Shown here: positions 23,741 through 36,840 of the stretch, piece after piece
Numbering within the stretch: position 1 is the stretch's first letter
Layout of the letters: each line of letters begins with the position of its first letter
Assembly (NCBI GenBank): GCA_015698045.1
Contig: BLAL01000060.1
Span: forward strand, 126,501 to 190,500
Direction: 5' to 3'
Source of the DNA: Rhizophagus clarus
Lineage: Eukaryota > Glomeromycota > Glomeromycetes > Glomerales > Glomeraceae
DNA: 64,000 nucleotides
Notes under the pieces: generated by a model
What the model saw: only the letters and a program-made list of their open reading frames with translations
What the model was told of the DNA's origin: nothing
Database searches by the model: none
Position numbers and translations under genes: made by a program

Positions 23741-26230
23741 TGATGCTTATCTTTTATTGGTTACAGAGTTATTAACTCATATAATATAAATATATACAAT
23801 ATACTTATCGATCTACAATGTCTTTGAAAAAGTGGATGTATAAATTTTATTCTAAAAAAAGAAAACCTTAAACATTTCCCTTTAACATTAATATTTACAA
23901 TATATAAAACTTTCGGATTTAACAATAGTTTATTTCAAAATATTTTACAATATTTTTAGACATTAGATTAATAATCTAATAACATATGTCGTATCAACCA
24001 GAAAATATTCTAGGAGAAAAGGCTTAAAAATGTTAAATACCGTGTAATAAGAAAAGCTACCGATACTTTATGGATAAAGAAACTGAATTATATATTAAAA
24101 ATATTTGATCATGACTATTAGCAACAACGGCAGCAATATTTTTCTTTATTCTTTACTTCTCTTCAATCGTCATTAGAATAAAATATTTTTTAAATCTTAA
24201 TTCTATATTTAAATTTACATATGTTATTAATTTAAAAAAATATAATACATCATAAAAAAAAAGAAAAAAATAGAATACATTTCTAAATTATGAAACGTGA
24301 ATCAAGATAATAGCTAATTTAAATTTTATTGAACAATTAGAACAATCAATACGAAATCAAGCATTCCATTTATTATTGTTGATTAGGATTAGAGCGCTTA
24401 CATGACATGTTCATGAGAAAATTGCGAAAATACAGAGCCTGTCTCCGTGTGAAACCTATCCAATACTTAAAAAAAAAATTTAAATCAAAATTTAATTAAT
24501 AAAAAAATTTTATCTGAATATTCCGCTATATCTTTGCATTTTCTATCTATGCATGATTAATAATTTTTTTTTTGAAGATAATAATGTTGCATCAACGAAT
24601 CTCCTTATAGGGATTTTTTTTTGTTCTATTAATAAATTAAATTTCTATTGGTGATGTGTAACATACAAATCAAGTAATCTCATTTAAATAATCAAATAAG
24701 TTTTTACCCCGTACGTTTTACTCATTATTAACTTTTTTTATTGTATTATTAGTCCGAGCTCCGAAATGTAACAAATGACCAATTAAAGAATTTGATTGTC
24801 AATCTAAATTGGTCGGCTTTTAATTTGACTGGAATTAATGCATTACGCATAATTCCGGCCAGACAATCTTAAATTCGACTGACAAACTAACCGGTTAATT
24901 TAATTGGTTATGTAAATTGTTGTTTTTACCGGTGGTTAATTAATCGGTTAATGTTAACCAGTTCTATTGGCGGTATATTTCAACTAATAAAGAAATTGAC
25001 TTGTTATTTTTTTTGACGAATCAAATTATATATTTTAATTTAAGTAGCAGAAATTCTTGAACATTTAAGGTGAGCGTAAGCTTAATTCGATACTAAATAT
25101 GTAAAAGTGAATCCTGAATGGACTACGCACGATTCATACTTACTTAAGCCATTGCATATAATATTTATTACGAAAAATAACAAAACAAGAACAAACTACA
25201 AAGTAACGAATAAAAGAAGAAAAAATATTTATCTTTGGATCTTATGTGCTGATATCTGCACCAAATTTCGAAAAAAACTTTCCAATTTCGTTTCATCATC
25301 CTGCGTTATCATGGGATACAATGCTTAAGATGACTGGAATCAAGAAAGCCTCCAATCTGGATTTTAAACCGAGGGAGATTGAGTTATTCACGGATATTTA
25401 CTTGATTGTTTAGTAATTAAAAAATTCAAAGAAAAAGAAAATTGATCATCGATCGTCGTAAATAAAGTTTTCACTGGTTTCCTTTAACAAATTTTAGGAC
25501 ACAAATAATTATGCGTTAAGCATAAAATAGAAAAATATTATAGATAGAAGTAATCTTATAATTTATACTCAATAGCGCGCGCATGTTGCACGAAGATCTT
25601 AACGAACGACAAACGACTTTTGTTAGTTAATTAGCATAACAAAAATTGATTCCGGTTTAAGTAATTTATCATTTTATCGTTATAGTATTTTTTTTGTTAA
25701 GCATTTTTCTTTGCGGATTTACATCAGCGGATTTTTTTAACCTTGTGGATATACCAGCATACGATCGAAAAATTTAAGTTCAGATCTTATCATTTCAAAA
25801 AAAAAAAAAAAAAATACATCCGTGGGTAATCCGATTTTGCTTGGATTTTCGCCTTATTTTAGATTGAAAAATAAAGTGCTTGAATTATTATTCAAAAATT
25901 TCTTTTTATTATTTTGATCGCTCAATTACTTTTTTTACTGCAAATATTATTCTTTTATCACGAAAGCTACTCTGTATTTTTCTTAAAACTAATCCTTTAT
26001 TGTCGAAATATCTCACGCTAAACAGAAAATGAGCTTAAAACTACCAAAGAAGATGGAATACTATTAACTACTAGTAATGAATTTACAAACAAATTCTTAA
26101 ATATCTCTATAGTTAAAAAAAAAAATTGATTTTCAGTCCGATACCATGTTAATAATTTTAGAATAATATATGCAATTTATTCCATGGAATTTTTATAGAT
26201 ATTATACTAATTAAACCTTTTTTTTTTGCG
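23741..26230. other. AT-rich DNA; palindrome near 24.85 kb
   Basis: No gene is supported. At 24760-24990 there is a palindrome around GGAATTAATGCATTACGC and several CCGGTTAAT/TTAATCGGTTAA words like the subterminal repeats of the hAT element at 30893. A relic of that family is likely. A 73-codon frame at 25107-25328 has no recognisable domain. Confidence 0.35.
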
Positions 26231-26266
26231 AATTAACCTTGGCCAACAATTTATACCGCGAAATTT

Positions 26267-26935
26267 ATGGAAATCGCATACGAAAATTCTGAAAATTTCG
26301 TCGACAAAGTACTTGAGTATGTGAAACAGCGAAAGAACCTAAAATGGATGCATTATTAATTCGTTATGTTTAAAGACTTTTATTACTTACTATCCGGCTG
26401 CACTTAATCAAAATTTGCATACTCCTTCATTGGTTAAACGTTGCCCCTCGAGAGTCGAGATGGCTCATGGTCTCGTGGTACCCAGTGAAAAATTCGAGAA
26501 ATGTGATGATGACGTTAAATTATTTATTAATTTGTTTACAGAAAGTGAGCAACACGAACATTGGCATACGTTAATAATTTTCTAGGTAAGAAGGTATTCG
26601 TTGTAATGAAAATCGCTTTCATAAGAATTGACATGGTGATTTGTTCGTTTACATGCATTGACAAGTTTTGACAGGATATTGATATTGAATGTCTAGTAAT
26701 GAATTTACTTCTTTGGATGAGTATCGTGACCTAATTGAGGAAACTTACCTAACGAAAATGTTGTTAACGTATAGTGTGATGATTAAATTCCATTTGAAGC
26801 TAATTTAGCAATTCATGTTTCTTATGTTGCTAAATTGAAAGGAAGTCACGAAAAGGTCGAAAAAGCTATCGAAATGGGGCATTTTCATGATTGCACTGAA
26901 ATCAACATCGGTATTGTAACTATTATATATCGAGC
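26267..26935 (+). pseudogene. Decayed gene of unknown family
   Basis: Three stretches have coding-like composition on the plus strand. 26267-26359 gives MEIAYENSENFVDKVLEYVK and ends in TAA. 26391-26585, in another frame, includes VPSEKFEKCDDDVKLFINLF and ends TAG. 26790-26930, in yet another, includes NLAIHVSYVAKLKGSHEKVE. The amino-acid usage is unlike the surrounding A/T-derived frames, so I infer one gene broken by frameshifts and stops. I do not recognise the family. Confidence 0.35.
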
Positions 26936-27720
26936 CTAAATATAAAGATTATTTGATTGAGTTTGAATATTATGAAAAAATCAGTATAGATTAAATTTTT
27001 GCTATCATACAGTACTGTACATCAGATCTGCTGCGCATGCATCAGATGATCAGAAATTGGGTGGCTGTAGGATTAATAATGTAAATTCTAAGCCTATATT
27101 TTAAGCCTTAATTAACTTGTTTATTTGTGGCTGTAATGTTAATTGAAGTTAGTGAAAACTGAAAGCTTGTTTTTAACTTGATATCTTGTCTAGGATTTAC
27201 TTGACATAGCTAAGCTTCATTTTTTAGAATTAAAACATAAATAGATCAAGAACTTGTGTTCAATTATGATTTTTCCTTCCCCTCCCCCTCTTTGTGTGCT
27301 TAAATATATCTAAATATATAATATATATTAATGATCAAAGTTAATATTATTGATTCTAATTATGATTCTTATAGTATTTACCCAGTTTATAATCATACAA
27401 TTATATTTATGTGACGATATTACCAAACGAATTGTAGAATTATCCCAGATTCAACTCTTAAATCATCCTGGATTGCTCTCAATCACAAAACTTAAAACAA
27501 ATTTTAGCAGTAACCAATTCTTTGTAAAAATTTACAGTTAATTGAGTTGATCATTAGTAAAAGAAAAAGAAATCAAAGTTATAATTTCATTTAAATTAAC
27601 AAAACCTTATGAAGTTCAAATCGGCATTGACCAAGGAGAAATTATAACACTACTTATGTAAATTCTAGTTATGATTAAAATTCTTAAATGGATCATTGTA
27701 AATTTGCTTTTTATATAAAT

Positions 27721-28205
27721 TAGATCTATTTATGAATCTGCAGATTAATAAACTACTTGTCACTTTTATACAAGTGTTATCATACAAATTGATATACCTA
27801 CAATGCTATAAATAAAGATTGATTATTAAAACTTTTAAGCAGCATGCAATAAAAAATCTGGAACTTTTTTAAAAATAAATGATGGATTTTTTTTATATGA
27901 ACTATGGCTATAAGAATTTATTTTTGCGACTTGTCAATCTTACCAAGATAATTTATTATAAACAGGAACTAAGTTCGAATATATATTTATTAGAGAATCT
28001 CTTTTATATAAATGAGATTTAATATGAATATGCAAATTAATGAACCACTTGTCACTTTATACAAGTGTTATCATACAAAATTTTTCGCATATTTCTTAAA
28101 TATACATACAAATAAAAATCGATTATTAGAAATTTCAACACAATGTAATAGAAGAATTTGGAACTGATTTTAAAAATAAATGATGGATTTTTTTTACGAA
28201 AATGA
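27721..28205. repeat. Tandem duplication of about 290 bp with hairpin
   Basis: 27721-27905 and 28013-28203 share ACTTGTCACTT...ATACAAGTGTTATCATACAAA and AAATAAATGATGGATTTTTTT in the same order. Each copy carries the inverted pair ACTTGT/ACAAGT, a short hairpin. No coding content. Confidence 0.6.
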
Positions 28206-30098
28206 TAGGGCAAAACAATGTTATAAAGCCTTTAAGGGAGCGAAAGATGATAAACCCATGACATATGTTACCAATAATTGAAAAGTTGCAGAAAGAAGAT
28301 AAAATTTCTCAAAAACACTAATAGCATACGCAATTAGTATTTGCGAAACGTTCTTAAATCCCAAAAATCAAGAAATCCAAATGAGCAAAAAGCTATTAAA
28401 GCTAAAGATGATTAAGAACTTTTAATTAAATTTACAAAATGTTAATTACACAAGTTACAGTTTATCTATTATTTCTTAACATAAGTTATAAAATAATGAT
28501 GAATTCTATACTATGGCTATTTATATTCTTAAAATTATTAGGGGTTTCCTTGTGATTGAGTATCATTATTTATAATTCCAATATAGGAGTATATATTTTT
28601 ACTACAATATAGTAATATTACCTTTTACTTTTGATCTTATTAGTTCAGTTATTACAAGGTTTGGTAAAAGTCCATATGTTTTAATACTATCTGAAATTTA
28701 TAGATAATAAATAAAGACTAAGTACACTCCCGCGCAAAATAAAATTTTATTGTTAGTTATAGGAATCTTTTTTTAACTTCATGATGATGCAAATTGATTG
28801 AACAATATAGAAGATTTCTTGAAGTTTTTCTTGGATTTATTTTTTAATTATTAGTATGAAAAATGCTGGAATACAATATGAAGATAAGATGTAATAATGG
28901 AGTGTTTGTATATGATGAGATCAATCAATGTTTATATTAAAATCAAAATAATCCTTGAAAATAAAAATGATGCATATATTCAATAAAAGACATAGATTTA
29001 CTATCACTTTATTAAAGACAAATAATCATTCATCAAGTACTATGAAATTACCTAAAGTTTCTTCTGAATATAAGCAAATCAGACATCTTATTTGAACTGA
29101 TCAGTAATACAAAATTGAATTAGTAATTTAACATAAACAAGTTTAGAAAATAATTATTTTATAATAAAATAAGATGATTTTTCAGTTACAATTTGTATAC
29201 CTTTCAAAAAACTTTTAAAAGGATAGAATTCGTAATAGTATATGGACTTTCTGAAATCCAAGACAATTCTCATTAATATTAAAAATGAATAAGCTAAAAC
29301 AATATATATGTTATTATACAATGTACATGTATGTTTAAAATAGTAAAAGATATTTTTATTACTATTTAAGATTGCCATTTGAAGAAATACTATATTTACT
29401 TAAGAAGTTTTAATTCATTTTTAAACATTTAAAATAGATTGTAAATAAATTAGTTTACAAAAAAAGACAAAAAAGGCAAAAATTGCAAAGAAGCTCACAT
29501 AATCTTTTTATAACTTAATTTCTATAATTTATAATCATTTTCAAAATTTCACAAAAATATAAATGTAAAAATAAACTTTTCCTATAGCTTTATTTCCTTT
29601 ATTACATATAGATAAAATATCTGTATAATAAAAAAAGAATTTCATTTTGCTTTACTGCTTTTAATATGGCATACTTTAACAAAAAAGATTTCTTTAGAAA
29701 AACCACATTATTATTATATTCATTTGCAAGATCGCGAAGATCATGAATAGTAACTTTTTTAAGCTTTAAATTTTATTGGATTTTATAAAAAGAAAATAAT
29801 TATTTATTTATTTTTTTTATCAATATACCTTCTTTATTAACAGTTATAACACTTTAGCAAAAGACCTGCTGCTACAATAACAACAATTCAAAAGAATTAT
29901 CTATTGATATTAACAACTAAAGGAAATTAAAAAATATCATATATTAATTTAATAATGTTAAAAACTAATACATATTCCTTAATATAAATTATTTATACCA
30001 AATTTTAATCTAAATTCCAGAGTATATTAATTATTCTAATCCTTATCAACACAGAAGAAGAAACTGTTTCTGAAAAACACAATTAAAATTAGATGATA
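28206..30098. other. AT-rich DNA without recognisable genes
   Basis: Short coding-like pieces near 28200-28260 cannot be extended. Nothing else is supported. Confidence 0.35.
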
Positions 30099-30545
30099 TA
30101 TACGCCCTGGCTAAAAGTATCTAACCATCTAATTCGTTAATACTGCAAAATCTGTTAAACTACTAGAATGGGTTCGGCATAGATTACATGAAACATGATG
30201 TGAGTTACATGATTTCAACTGTAAAATATGGAAACTAAGGTATTATGGTATGAAGTTGTTCTGTGAAAGATAACATTCAGGTTTCTATTAGTAATACAAC
30301 TTCTATATATATAAGAATATTAGAAATACTTTTTTACCCTTTATAATAGTTTGGAAAACAATTCACAGTACATTTTTCACCCAGAGCCCGGATCTTAATA
30401 TCAAGCATTTGTGGGACGTTTGGAAAAGGGATTCAGTAATACAAAGGAAGGTTTAAGTTATATTAAAATCAACTAAATATTAAAAAATTAAATGTTGAAG
30501 TTGGTGTATTTTATTCCGGTTTTAATACTTTTGGCTAGGAGTGTA
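30099..30545. mobile_element. Deletion derivative of a Tc1-like element
   Basis: The ends are inverted repeats: left TATACGCCCTGGCTAAAAG and right, read in reverse, TACACTCCTAGCCAAAAG. Inside, 30381-30428 on the plus strand reads QSPDLNIKHLWDVWKR, the signature around the third catalytic residue of Tc1 transposases. The element is only about 447 bp, so most of the gene is deleted. TA lies at both ends. It belongs to a different Tc1 lineage from the 1460-3175 element. Confidence 0.75.
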
Positions 30546-31165
30546 TCTTTATTCTCTAGTTATTGATCTAATACTCCTACTCAATGTCTCAATCCACTGA
30601 TTAATCATGGTTGAAGCAATAAACAACTAGCTCCAAAAATCCAAAAAGTATCTAATCCATACCTTAATCATAATTCTAATTCTGTAATATCCTAACTCTA
30701 ATCCTAACCATACCTTAAAATGTTAATTATTTATAAGCAAATTGAAAACTATAACATTCCAATGAGTATAATAATATATCTAAAAAGGAATTTTGGAAAA
30801 CTAAAATAAATATAATAACAATCAAAAATTAAGTTGTGTAGATAAGCAAAAAAAAGTGTGACAACTAAACTTTGACAAATTATAGCATATTGTAGAGCTT
30901 GGAACTGGTTAAGACGGTTAACCGGTTAAGACATCCATTAACCGGTTAAAATGCAATTTTTAACCGGTTAAATTAACTGGTCAAATTAACCAGTTAAATG
31001 CAGATCATTGTCATATATAGATAATATGTAACATCTCGGAGAATTTTTTTTTGCGATTTTTTACTGTTTAACGATAATTTTATTTTAAACATTTTTTAAG
31101 TCAATAAATTTTTTTGTTTAAATAGAACACTAAAAATAAACATCTTTATTTTATAAATCACAATT

Positions 31166-31525
31166 ATGACTAAACTGCCTGAAAATGATAATTTTTCTGA
31201 TTACTTTAATAAATATATTACAGAAAAACCAGATTATACTTATAATCCTCATAAATGGTGAAATAAACATAAAAAAGATTTCCCATAATATTCATATTAG
31301 CGCAAAAATTTTTATCAACCCAGCCACTTCCATTCCTAGTGAACGCTTTTTTTCAGATGCTGGGAATAATATGTCTAACAAGCGTACATCCCTAAGCTCA
31401 AAAATTTTCAAGAAATATTGTTGTTTATAAAAAGAAATGCAAAATTTATGGATATATTTACACAACTTGCTAATAAGATAAATAATATTATTAAACATTC
31501 TATTGAATTTCAAATACCAAATTAA
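31166..31525 (+). pseudogene. hAT transposase, C-terminal remnant
   Basis: An ATG at 31166 opens a frame that reaches NPHKW and then TGA (31259-31261) where hAT proteins normally have a second Trp. The dimerisation domain continues in another frame (NPATSIPSERFFSDAGN) at about 31310-31370 and ends near 31525. The catalytic part is absent, so this is an internally deleted, non-autonomous copy that would need a transposase supplied by another locus. Confidence 0.75.
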
Positions 31526-31624
31526 CATCATTTATAAAATTTAAAATACCTTTTATGAATACTATTGAATTACCAATTATTTTTTTTTATTGATATTTAT
31601 TTAAATTGTTTATTTGTATTTTTG

Positions 31625-32406
31625 CCTTACGAAAAAAATGCATCTGGAATTCATGCTGAAATTGTCCGGAAAAATAAACAGTCAATTTCCAGACATTTGG
31701 TAAATTTGGAAAATGTTCCAAAACGTGCACGTTTCTGGATGTTCAGAATATGTCCGGGTTCAAATTTGTCCAGAATTTTCCAGAATTCTGAACAATCCAA
31801 TTTTATCCTGAATGATCAGCAGGAGTTTACCACTTCCTACACAATTAACCAAAGTTTAAATTAATATCATAAATAGCATTTTTGGCTGCTCTTCAATTTT
31901 ACTTATTATGTCAAGGGGTGGTTATAAATATCAGTTTTGTGCTTTTTGCATTTTTTTAAAATTTAAAATTTTATATTCTTAGAAACATTGTCTAGAATTT
32001 GTCTGGAATTTTATTATGTCTGGAATTTGTTGGTTTTATTTGTCCAGAATTTGTCTGGAATTTAAAATGTCTGGAATTTGTTTGGTTTATCCTGTCCAGA
32101 ATATGTCCAGAATATTTTATGTCTGGAATTTGTTTGGTTTATTTTGTCCAGAATATGTCCTGAATATTTTATGTCTGGAATTTGTTTGGTTTATTTTGTC
32201 CAGAATATGTCCGGAATATTTTATGTCTGGAATTTATTGGGTTTATTTGTCCAGAAAATTTCATGTATAAAAAAAACTGGGCATGCAAAAAATTCTGGAC
32301 AGCAAAATAGATCAATTTTCTGGACATTTTCATGACAATTTTTGAAGCACCTGGACAATTTCCAAACATTTTCATAGACATTTTCCAGACATTCTTTTTC
32401 GTAGGG
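31625..32406. mobile_element. CCCTA-end element, copy 1 (3-bp duplication TTG)
   Basis: Ends are CCTTACGAAAAAAATG (31625) and, inverted, CCCTACGAAAAAGAATG (32406). They are flanked by TTG at 31622-31624 and 32407-32409. The interior is made of direct and inverted GTCCAGAATATGTCC / TGTCTGGAATTTGT words, with a tandem array of about 63 bp units at 32010-32260. No gene. The open frames here are repeat artefacts. The ends are of the same type as those at 33882 and 61184. Confidence 0.75.
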
Positions 32407-32695
32407 TTGGTGCAAGGGGAATTTTAGGTGAAAATGCAACATCATATGTATTATAATAATAATATATATTTTTTTTAAAATAAATAAATTTATGTTTTAT
32501 ATAAAATATTTAATATTTACTAGCCATTCCATAAAAAAACATATTATTAACTGGTTAATAACTGGTTAACCATATCACAAATTAACTGACTAATTAACCG
32601 ATTAATTAACCGGTTAATTAACCAGTTAAAGTACTGATTAACCAATTTTTAACCAGTTAAGGTTTTTTGTACCAGTTCCAAACTCTAGCATATTG

Positions 32696-33157
32696 CCAAT
32701 TGTAATATTGATGGAGAAAGTAGGAACTTCTTAAGATTTTCAAACAGGCCTATTCCATATATTTTTCTTTTTAACAACTTTCCCAAGAATGTTTTCCAAA
32801 AAAATCTTGGATGACTAAGTCAAATTTCTCACACTTTAAAAACTGTACAAATACCGTGAAGAAACATACTATATTTATATCTGAACTCTATCTAATTATG
32901 TAATGTTAGGAATGTTAGAATTAGGCCAAATTAAACAATTTTTATTTTCTTTTATTATCATAACATTTGATTTTGTTTTCAATAAATAGCTTTAATTACT
33001 GAATTTATTTTTGATTTTATCTTAAAATGTATCTACAGACTAAGTTTCTTTTAAGTCTATACTGAAACGTTCAGCTCGTATTATAGCAACTTGTAAACTG
33101 TTTAGTAATTTGAGATTAAATAGAAAAAATTCACAAATTTTCATTGGATATAAAATA
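32696..33157. other. AT-rich spacer
   Basis: No gene or repeat recognised. Confidence 0.35.
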
Positions 33158-33288
33158 TACATGTGACCAAAATTATTTTTGTAATTCTGGCTGTCATTAC
33201 AAATTTAGAATTGCAAAATATTTATTGCCATTTCCGATCTTGGAATTTCAATTTTTGGCAATAATTTTGGCAATTTTGGCCACATGTA
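33158..33288. mobile_element. 131-bp MITE with TA ends
   Basis: TACATGTGACCAAAATTA at the left matches the inverse of TTTTGGCCACATGTA at the right, with TA at both boundaries. The interior is rich in TTTTGGCAAT words. The size and TA ends suggest a mariner-type MITE. Confidence 0.65.
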
Positions 33289-34369
33289 TAATATAAAATT
33301 GTTCAATTTGACATTACATTCCATGAATACCTAACATTAGATGCAAATCTCTAATTTACGGTTTTAATAGTCCTAAAATAAGTCAAAATAATTCATCCAC
33401 ATGATGATTGCAATGATATTCAGAGGTTTGTAAAAATTTCCATCTTATGTGATAAGTGCTAAAACAAAATGTAATGTTTATGTAATCGTATTTCTTATTT
33501 TATTTTGTTTATTCTGTTTATTTAGTAGAGTCTTGCTAACTTACCCCCTGGTTAAATCACCCAGGTTAAATTACCCCCCTTAGGCCACACAAATTCGATT
33601 TTTCAGTTCACGTAACATCAAAATTTAAAATTGACCCGGGGACCCAGAGTTTATTAATAATTTTTTTTTATTAATAAAAAAAGTTTATATATAAATTTTA
33701 CAGCTTCTGATTGGTCAACCCTTAAGGAGTAACTTATACGATAATCACATATGATAATCCATTTAAAATAATCGAGAATTTTTTTTTTCTTGATTTTACT
33801 CTGCCAAATGCCTATCATACATGTAAAAATAAGTTACAAGTCTGAAATTTTGAAGGACTGGGAAGATCTACCTATTGTCAGCCCTATAAAAAAACTGGAT
33901 ACGTTTTTAATAAGATTTTTATACGATTTTTTTCCTTAGAAATAACGTATCACAATAGACCGTTGAAAAGATACGGAAAATTGCACAATTCTGTATTACT
34001 ATAAATATAGTTTGAATACGGAATTTGCATGGAATGCATACGGAATTTACATGATTTAATCACTGTTTACCATGAAATTTATATTATTGCTTATTAAATT
34101 TACTGTTTATATTACAATTTATTACAATTTATTACTAGACTTTATTTACATAAATTTAATTTTATTTATTAAATCAAAAAATAAAAAAATAACAGATAAA
34201 ATAAAACACAAATATATTATGAATAGTTTATTCCTATCAAACCAACTATTGCAAACCAAAACAAAAAGAAACATTAATACTATTTCTACTGATGTTTCGT
34301 TAAGAAATTTGATTTATTTTAAGAAATCAAAAGTCTCCAGGAGCACTTAGTCCAAAGAAATAACCTATT

Positions 34370-34640
34370 CCTTCAAAATAAATGAAAAAAGACACTAGTA
34401 CGTTTCTTTAACTCAATTAGACCAACGCTTTCCTATTGTGCCTATAATTCTGGATTCGTCCAAGTCATCAGGAGTCAGACGACCTAAAAGCAAAAAAAAA
34501 AGAAATATAAGCTCTGCCTATATAGTACCTGCAATCATCCAAGTCTTCAAACGTCTGGTTCCTACCTGACTTACAAAAAAAAAGTACTTCAAAATTGACC
34601 CGCAATAAGAAAAAAGGAACCAAGCAGCCAAAAAAAAATC
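34370..34640 (-). repeat. Intron-like / micro-exon array inside CCCTA element
   Basis: On the minus strand, short blocks are separated by A-rich (T-rich on the minus strand) acceptors and donor-like GTA words, for example the block around 34455-34485 (GTCTGACTCCTGATGACTTG on the minus strand) and its relative near 34525-34550 (GTTTGAAGACTTGGATGATT). The shared GACTTGGA text marks them as copies of one another. Confidence 0.4.
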
Positions 34641-35250
34641 TGATCTACAAAATAAAAGAATAAAAATAAATAAAAAAGAAAGGATAGTGAGGTGGAAGTA
34701 AAAAAGTAAAATAAAAATTTTTTTTTTTTTTTTGAAAAAGGAATAACGAAGTTAGGGAAGGACATAAAAAAAGATTTTTAAGGGGATGACAAAGTTAGAA
34801 AAATAATGCAGAAGGTAACTTACATAACCTGGCTTATAGGAACCTCTCTTTTTAAATTAGAGACTCAGGAAATACCTGCACTAAATAAGACTTTTTACTC
34901 CCCAGTCCTGACAAACTTCGTGTCAGTAGTCATGGTTAGTCCATCTTTAACCTCTAACCTATGCTGCCAGAGGAGAACATCCAGAAATAATTCAGTAAAA
35001 AAAGGGGCAAAAATAATTTTTTTTTAAAAAAAGAAGAGAGGGTAATGAATGGGAATAAAAGAATAAAACCAAAAAAAAATTTTTTTTTTTTTTTAAAGAG
35101 GGCAACAAAGTTAGAAAAATAAAGGAAAAGAAGTTTTTAAAAGAAGAGTAGCAAGTAAGAATAAAAAAGAAGGGCAACAAATAAAGAAAAAAAGAGTTTT
35201 TTTTAAAAAAAAAAAAATAGCGAAATAAAAAATCAGGGAGAGGAAGACAG
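34640..35250. repeat. Purine-rich low-complexity DNA
   Basis: A/G runs (AAAAAGAAGGGCAAC-type words) between the micro-exon array and the right end of the nested element. No coding content on either strand. Confidence 0.55.
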
Positions 35251-35639
35251 GAAGACAGGGTGGAAGATCAAAGCTGGGTTTATATAAACAAAAAACGTAT
35301 CATAACAAAAATCACGTGATCACGCGTTATGACTTATGATGATAAAATCGATAAAATCATTATTTAAAAAAAACAAGTTCAAAAATTCCGTATACATTCT
35401 GTATATATTAATTTTTCCGCATACATTCCATATGCACTAATTTTTTAAAAAACATTCAAAATGAATTACGTATTAAATATATGGAATTATTATACGGAAT
35501 TGGTAAAAACGTATATCAAACATTTATAAAACGTATCCTTTCTGTATACAGATTTCTTGTAGGGCAGGGAAACTAAAATAAAAGTTTTTTTCAGAGATAT
35601 ATCAATTTTATATTTGTCATCCGAATGGTGTAATTCAAA

Positions 35640-36840
35640 TTTTGAAGTGAAATTTAGTCCATCAAAAATGTTAGTCAGAGAGAAGATTTCAGCAGAATGC
35701 ATTGCCCAGGAAGCTGCATGTCAATATGGAATTTATGACATTTTTATCTTATTTCACAAGAAATAATAGAATCTCATAGAATTCCTGCCGTTAATATTAT
35801 TAATGCTTTTGATATTATAAGGGCTAGTTCGAATGATATATGTGTTTCAGGATTTAATGATCTCCCAAAAAATGCACTGGAAAAGTTGCGAATAGATTTA
35901 TCTAATTGGATTAAAAATCATGAAGGTGGATGGAAAGGGAAGGATGCTGCATGACATATTGGAAAACAATTTGTAACTGATTTGGCAAGTGCACTATGGT
36001 ATGTTGATAGTTGTTCTGTCCTGTAAAAACTTTAGATCAAAAGTTTAAGATTCCTGTTATTTTTGATGAATTTTTTGGGAGATCATTTCCAGAGAATTAT
36101 AACCGAAGTTTAATTCTGAAGAATTAACTCAGCATAGCAAAAAAATACTTAATTATGTTGAATTAAGTTGGATGTTACAAAGTAGATTTAACTGGCTAAG
36201 AGAATCACTAACTAAATTTGGTGAAATCCTGGCTAAATATTCAGAATATTTGGACTATCAGCAAATTCGAAGTAAAGAACTAAAAAATTCACTATTTCCT
36301 GTAGTTGATGAAGTGGACAGAAGAATATAGACCTTCTTTAAGTGAGACAAAGAAGTCAAATAATGATATGGGCTTTAAATCTAGTGCACAGAACTGTAAA
36401 AATGTTGGAACTCTAATTCAATGTGGAGAATGTGACAAATGGCGTGTACTTTATTCAAAATCAAAATTATCTTCACAAGATAAGGAAGAACTTGCACAAT
36501 TTTTAGTTGAAATTTAATATACATGTGGTGATACTTTTTATAGCTTAGCTGGCACAAAATACAAGATTCTAATGACATAAATGATTCTATGAAAAAATTA
36601 TTCTCTATTGTTATACTCTAACATGCAATAGCCTAATTAAAATTTCATATTATTCAAGTGGATTATTTAAAGAGGCACTTTGTTTTAATTGTGATGTAGA
36701 ATGTGAAGAACATACAAATTATGGTGAATATTTTCCATATTGTGAAGACTGCAACACATTGGTTAAAAATAAAAAAAGAAAAAGAAAAGAAAAGAAATTT
36801 GTAAAATCTAGTAAACAAAGAAATGATAAAATTAGTTAGT
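35640..36840 (+). pseudogene. CW-type zinc-finger protein of a transposon-associated family, broken
   Basis: Readable pieces in shifting frames are, in order: IPAVNIINAFDIIRASSND (near 35780), WIKNHEGGWKGKDAA then KQFVTDLASALWYVDS (35910-36015), EEYRPSLSETKKS (36320-36360) and TLIQCGECDKWRVLYSKSKL (36409-36470). These are followed after a TAA by YTCGDTFYSL, and then ALCFNCDVECEEH and YFPYCEDCNTL with a Lys/Arg-rich end. CxxC-W-C-C spacing fits a CW-type finger followed by a second four-Cys finger. I know this arrangement from uncharacterised proteins in cnidarians and fungi; its role is unknown. Several stops (for example TGA at 35953) and frameshifts make this copy dead. Confidence 0.65.

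Larger units (their letters stand above)
30893..32687 (+). mobile_element. hAT element with 8-bp target duplication
   Basis: The ends are TAGAGCTTGGAACTGGT (30893) and its near inverse ending ...ACTCTA (32687). They are flanked by exact 8-bp duplications GCATATTG at 30885-30892 and 32688-32695. Both subterminal zones (30903-31010 and 32545-32660) are packed with TTAACCGGTTAA-type words, likely transposase-binding sites. The element encloses a truncated transposase and a smaller nested element (31625-32406). Confidence 0.88.
33882..35564. mobile_element. CCCTA-end element, copy 2 (3-bp duplication CAG)
   Basis: Ends are CCCTATAAAAAAACTGGATA (33882) and, inverted, CCCTACAAGAAATCTGTATA (35564), flanked by CAG at 33879-33881 and 35565-35567. 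Subterminal zones hold ATACGGAATT/GTATACATTCC words. The interior carries a minus-strand intron-like array (34370-34640) and purine-rich DNA. No complete gene. Confidence 0.75.

Noticed and set aside
25107..25328. 73-codon plus-strand frame
   Set aside because: No motif, no splice context and no neighbouring exon; it cannot be told from a chance frame.
32016..32445. Four open frames with repeated FVWFILSRICPEYF-type text
   Set aside because: They are translations of the GTCCAGAATATGTCC tandem repeat inside a CCCTA element.
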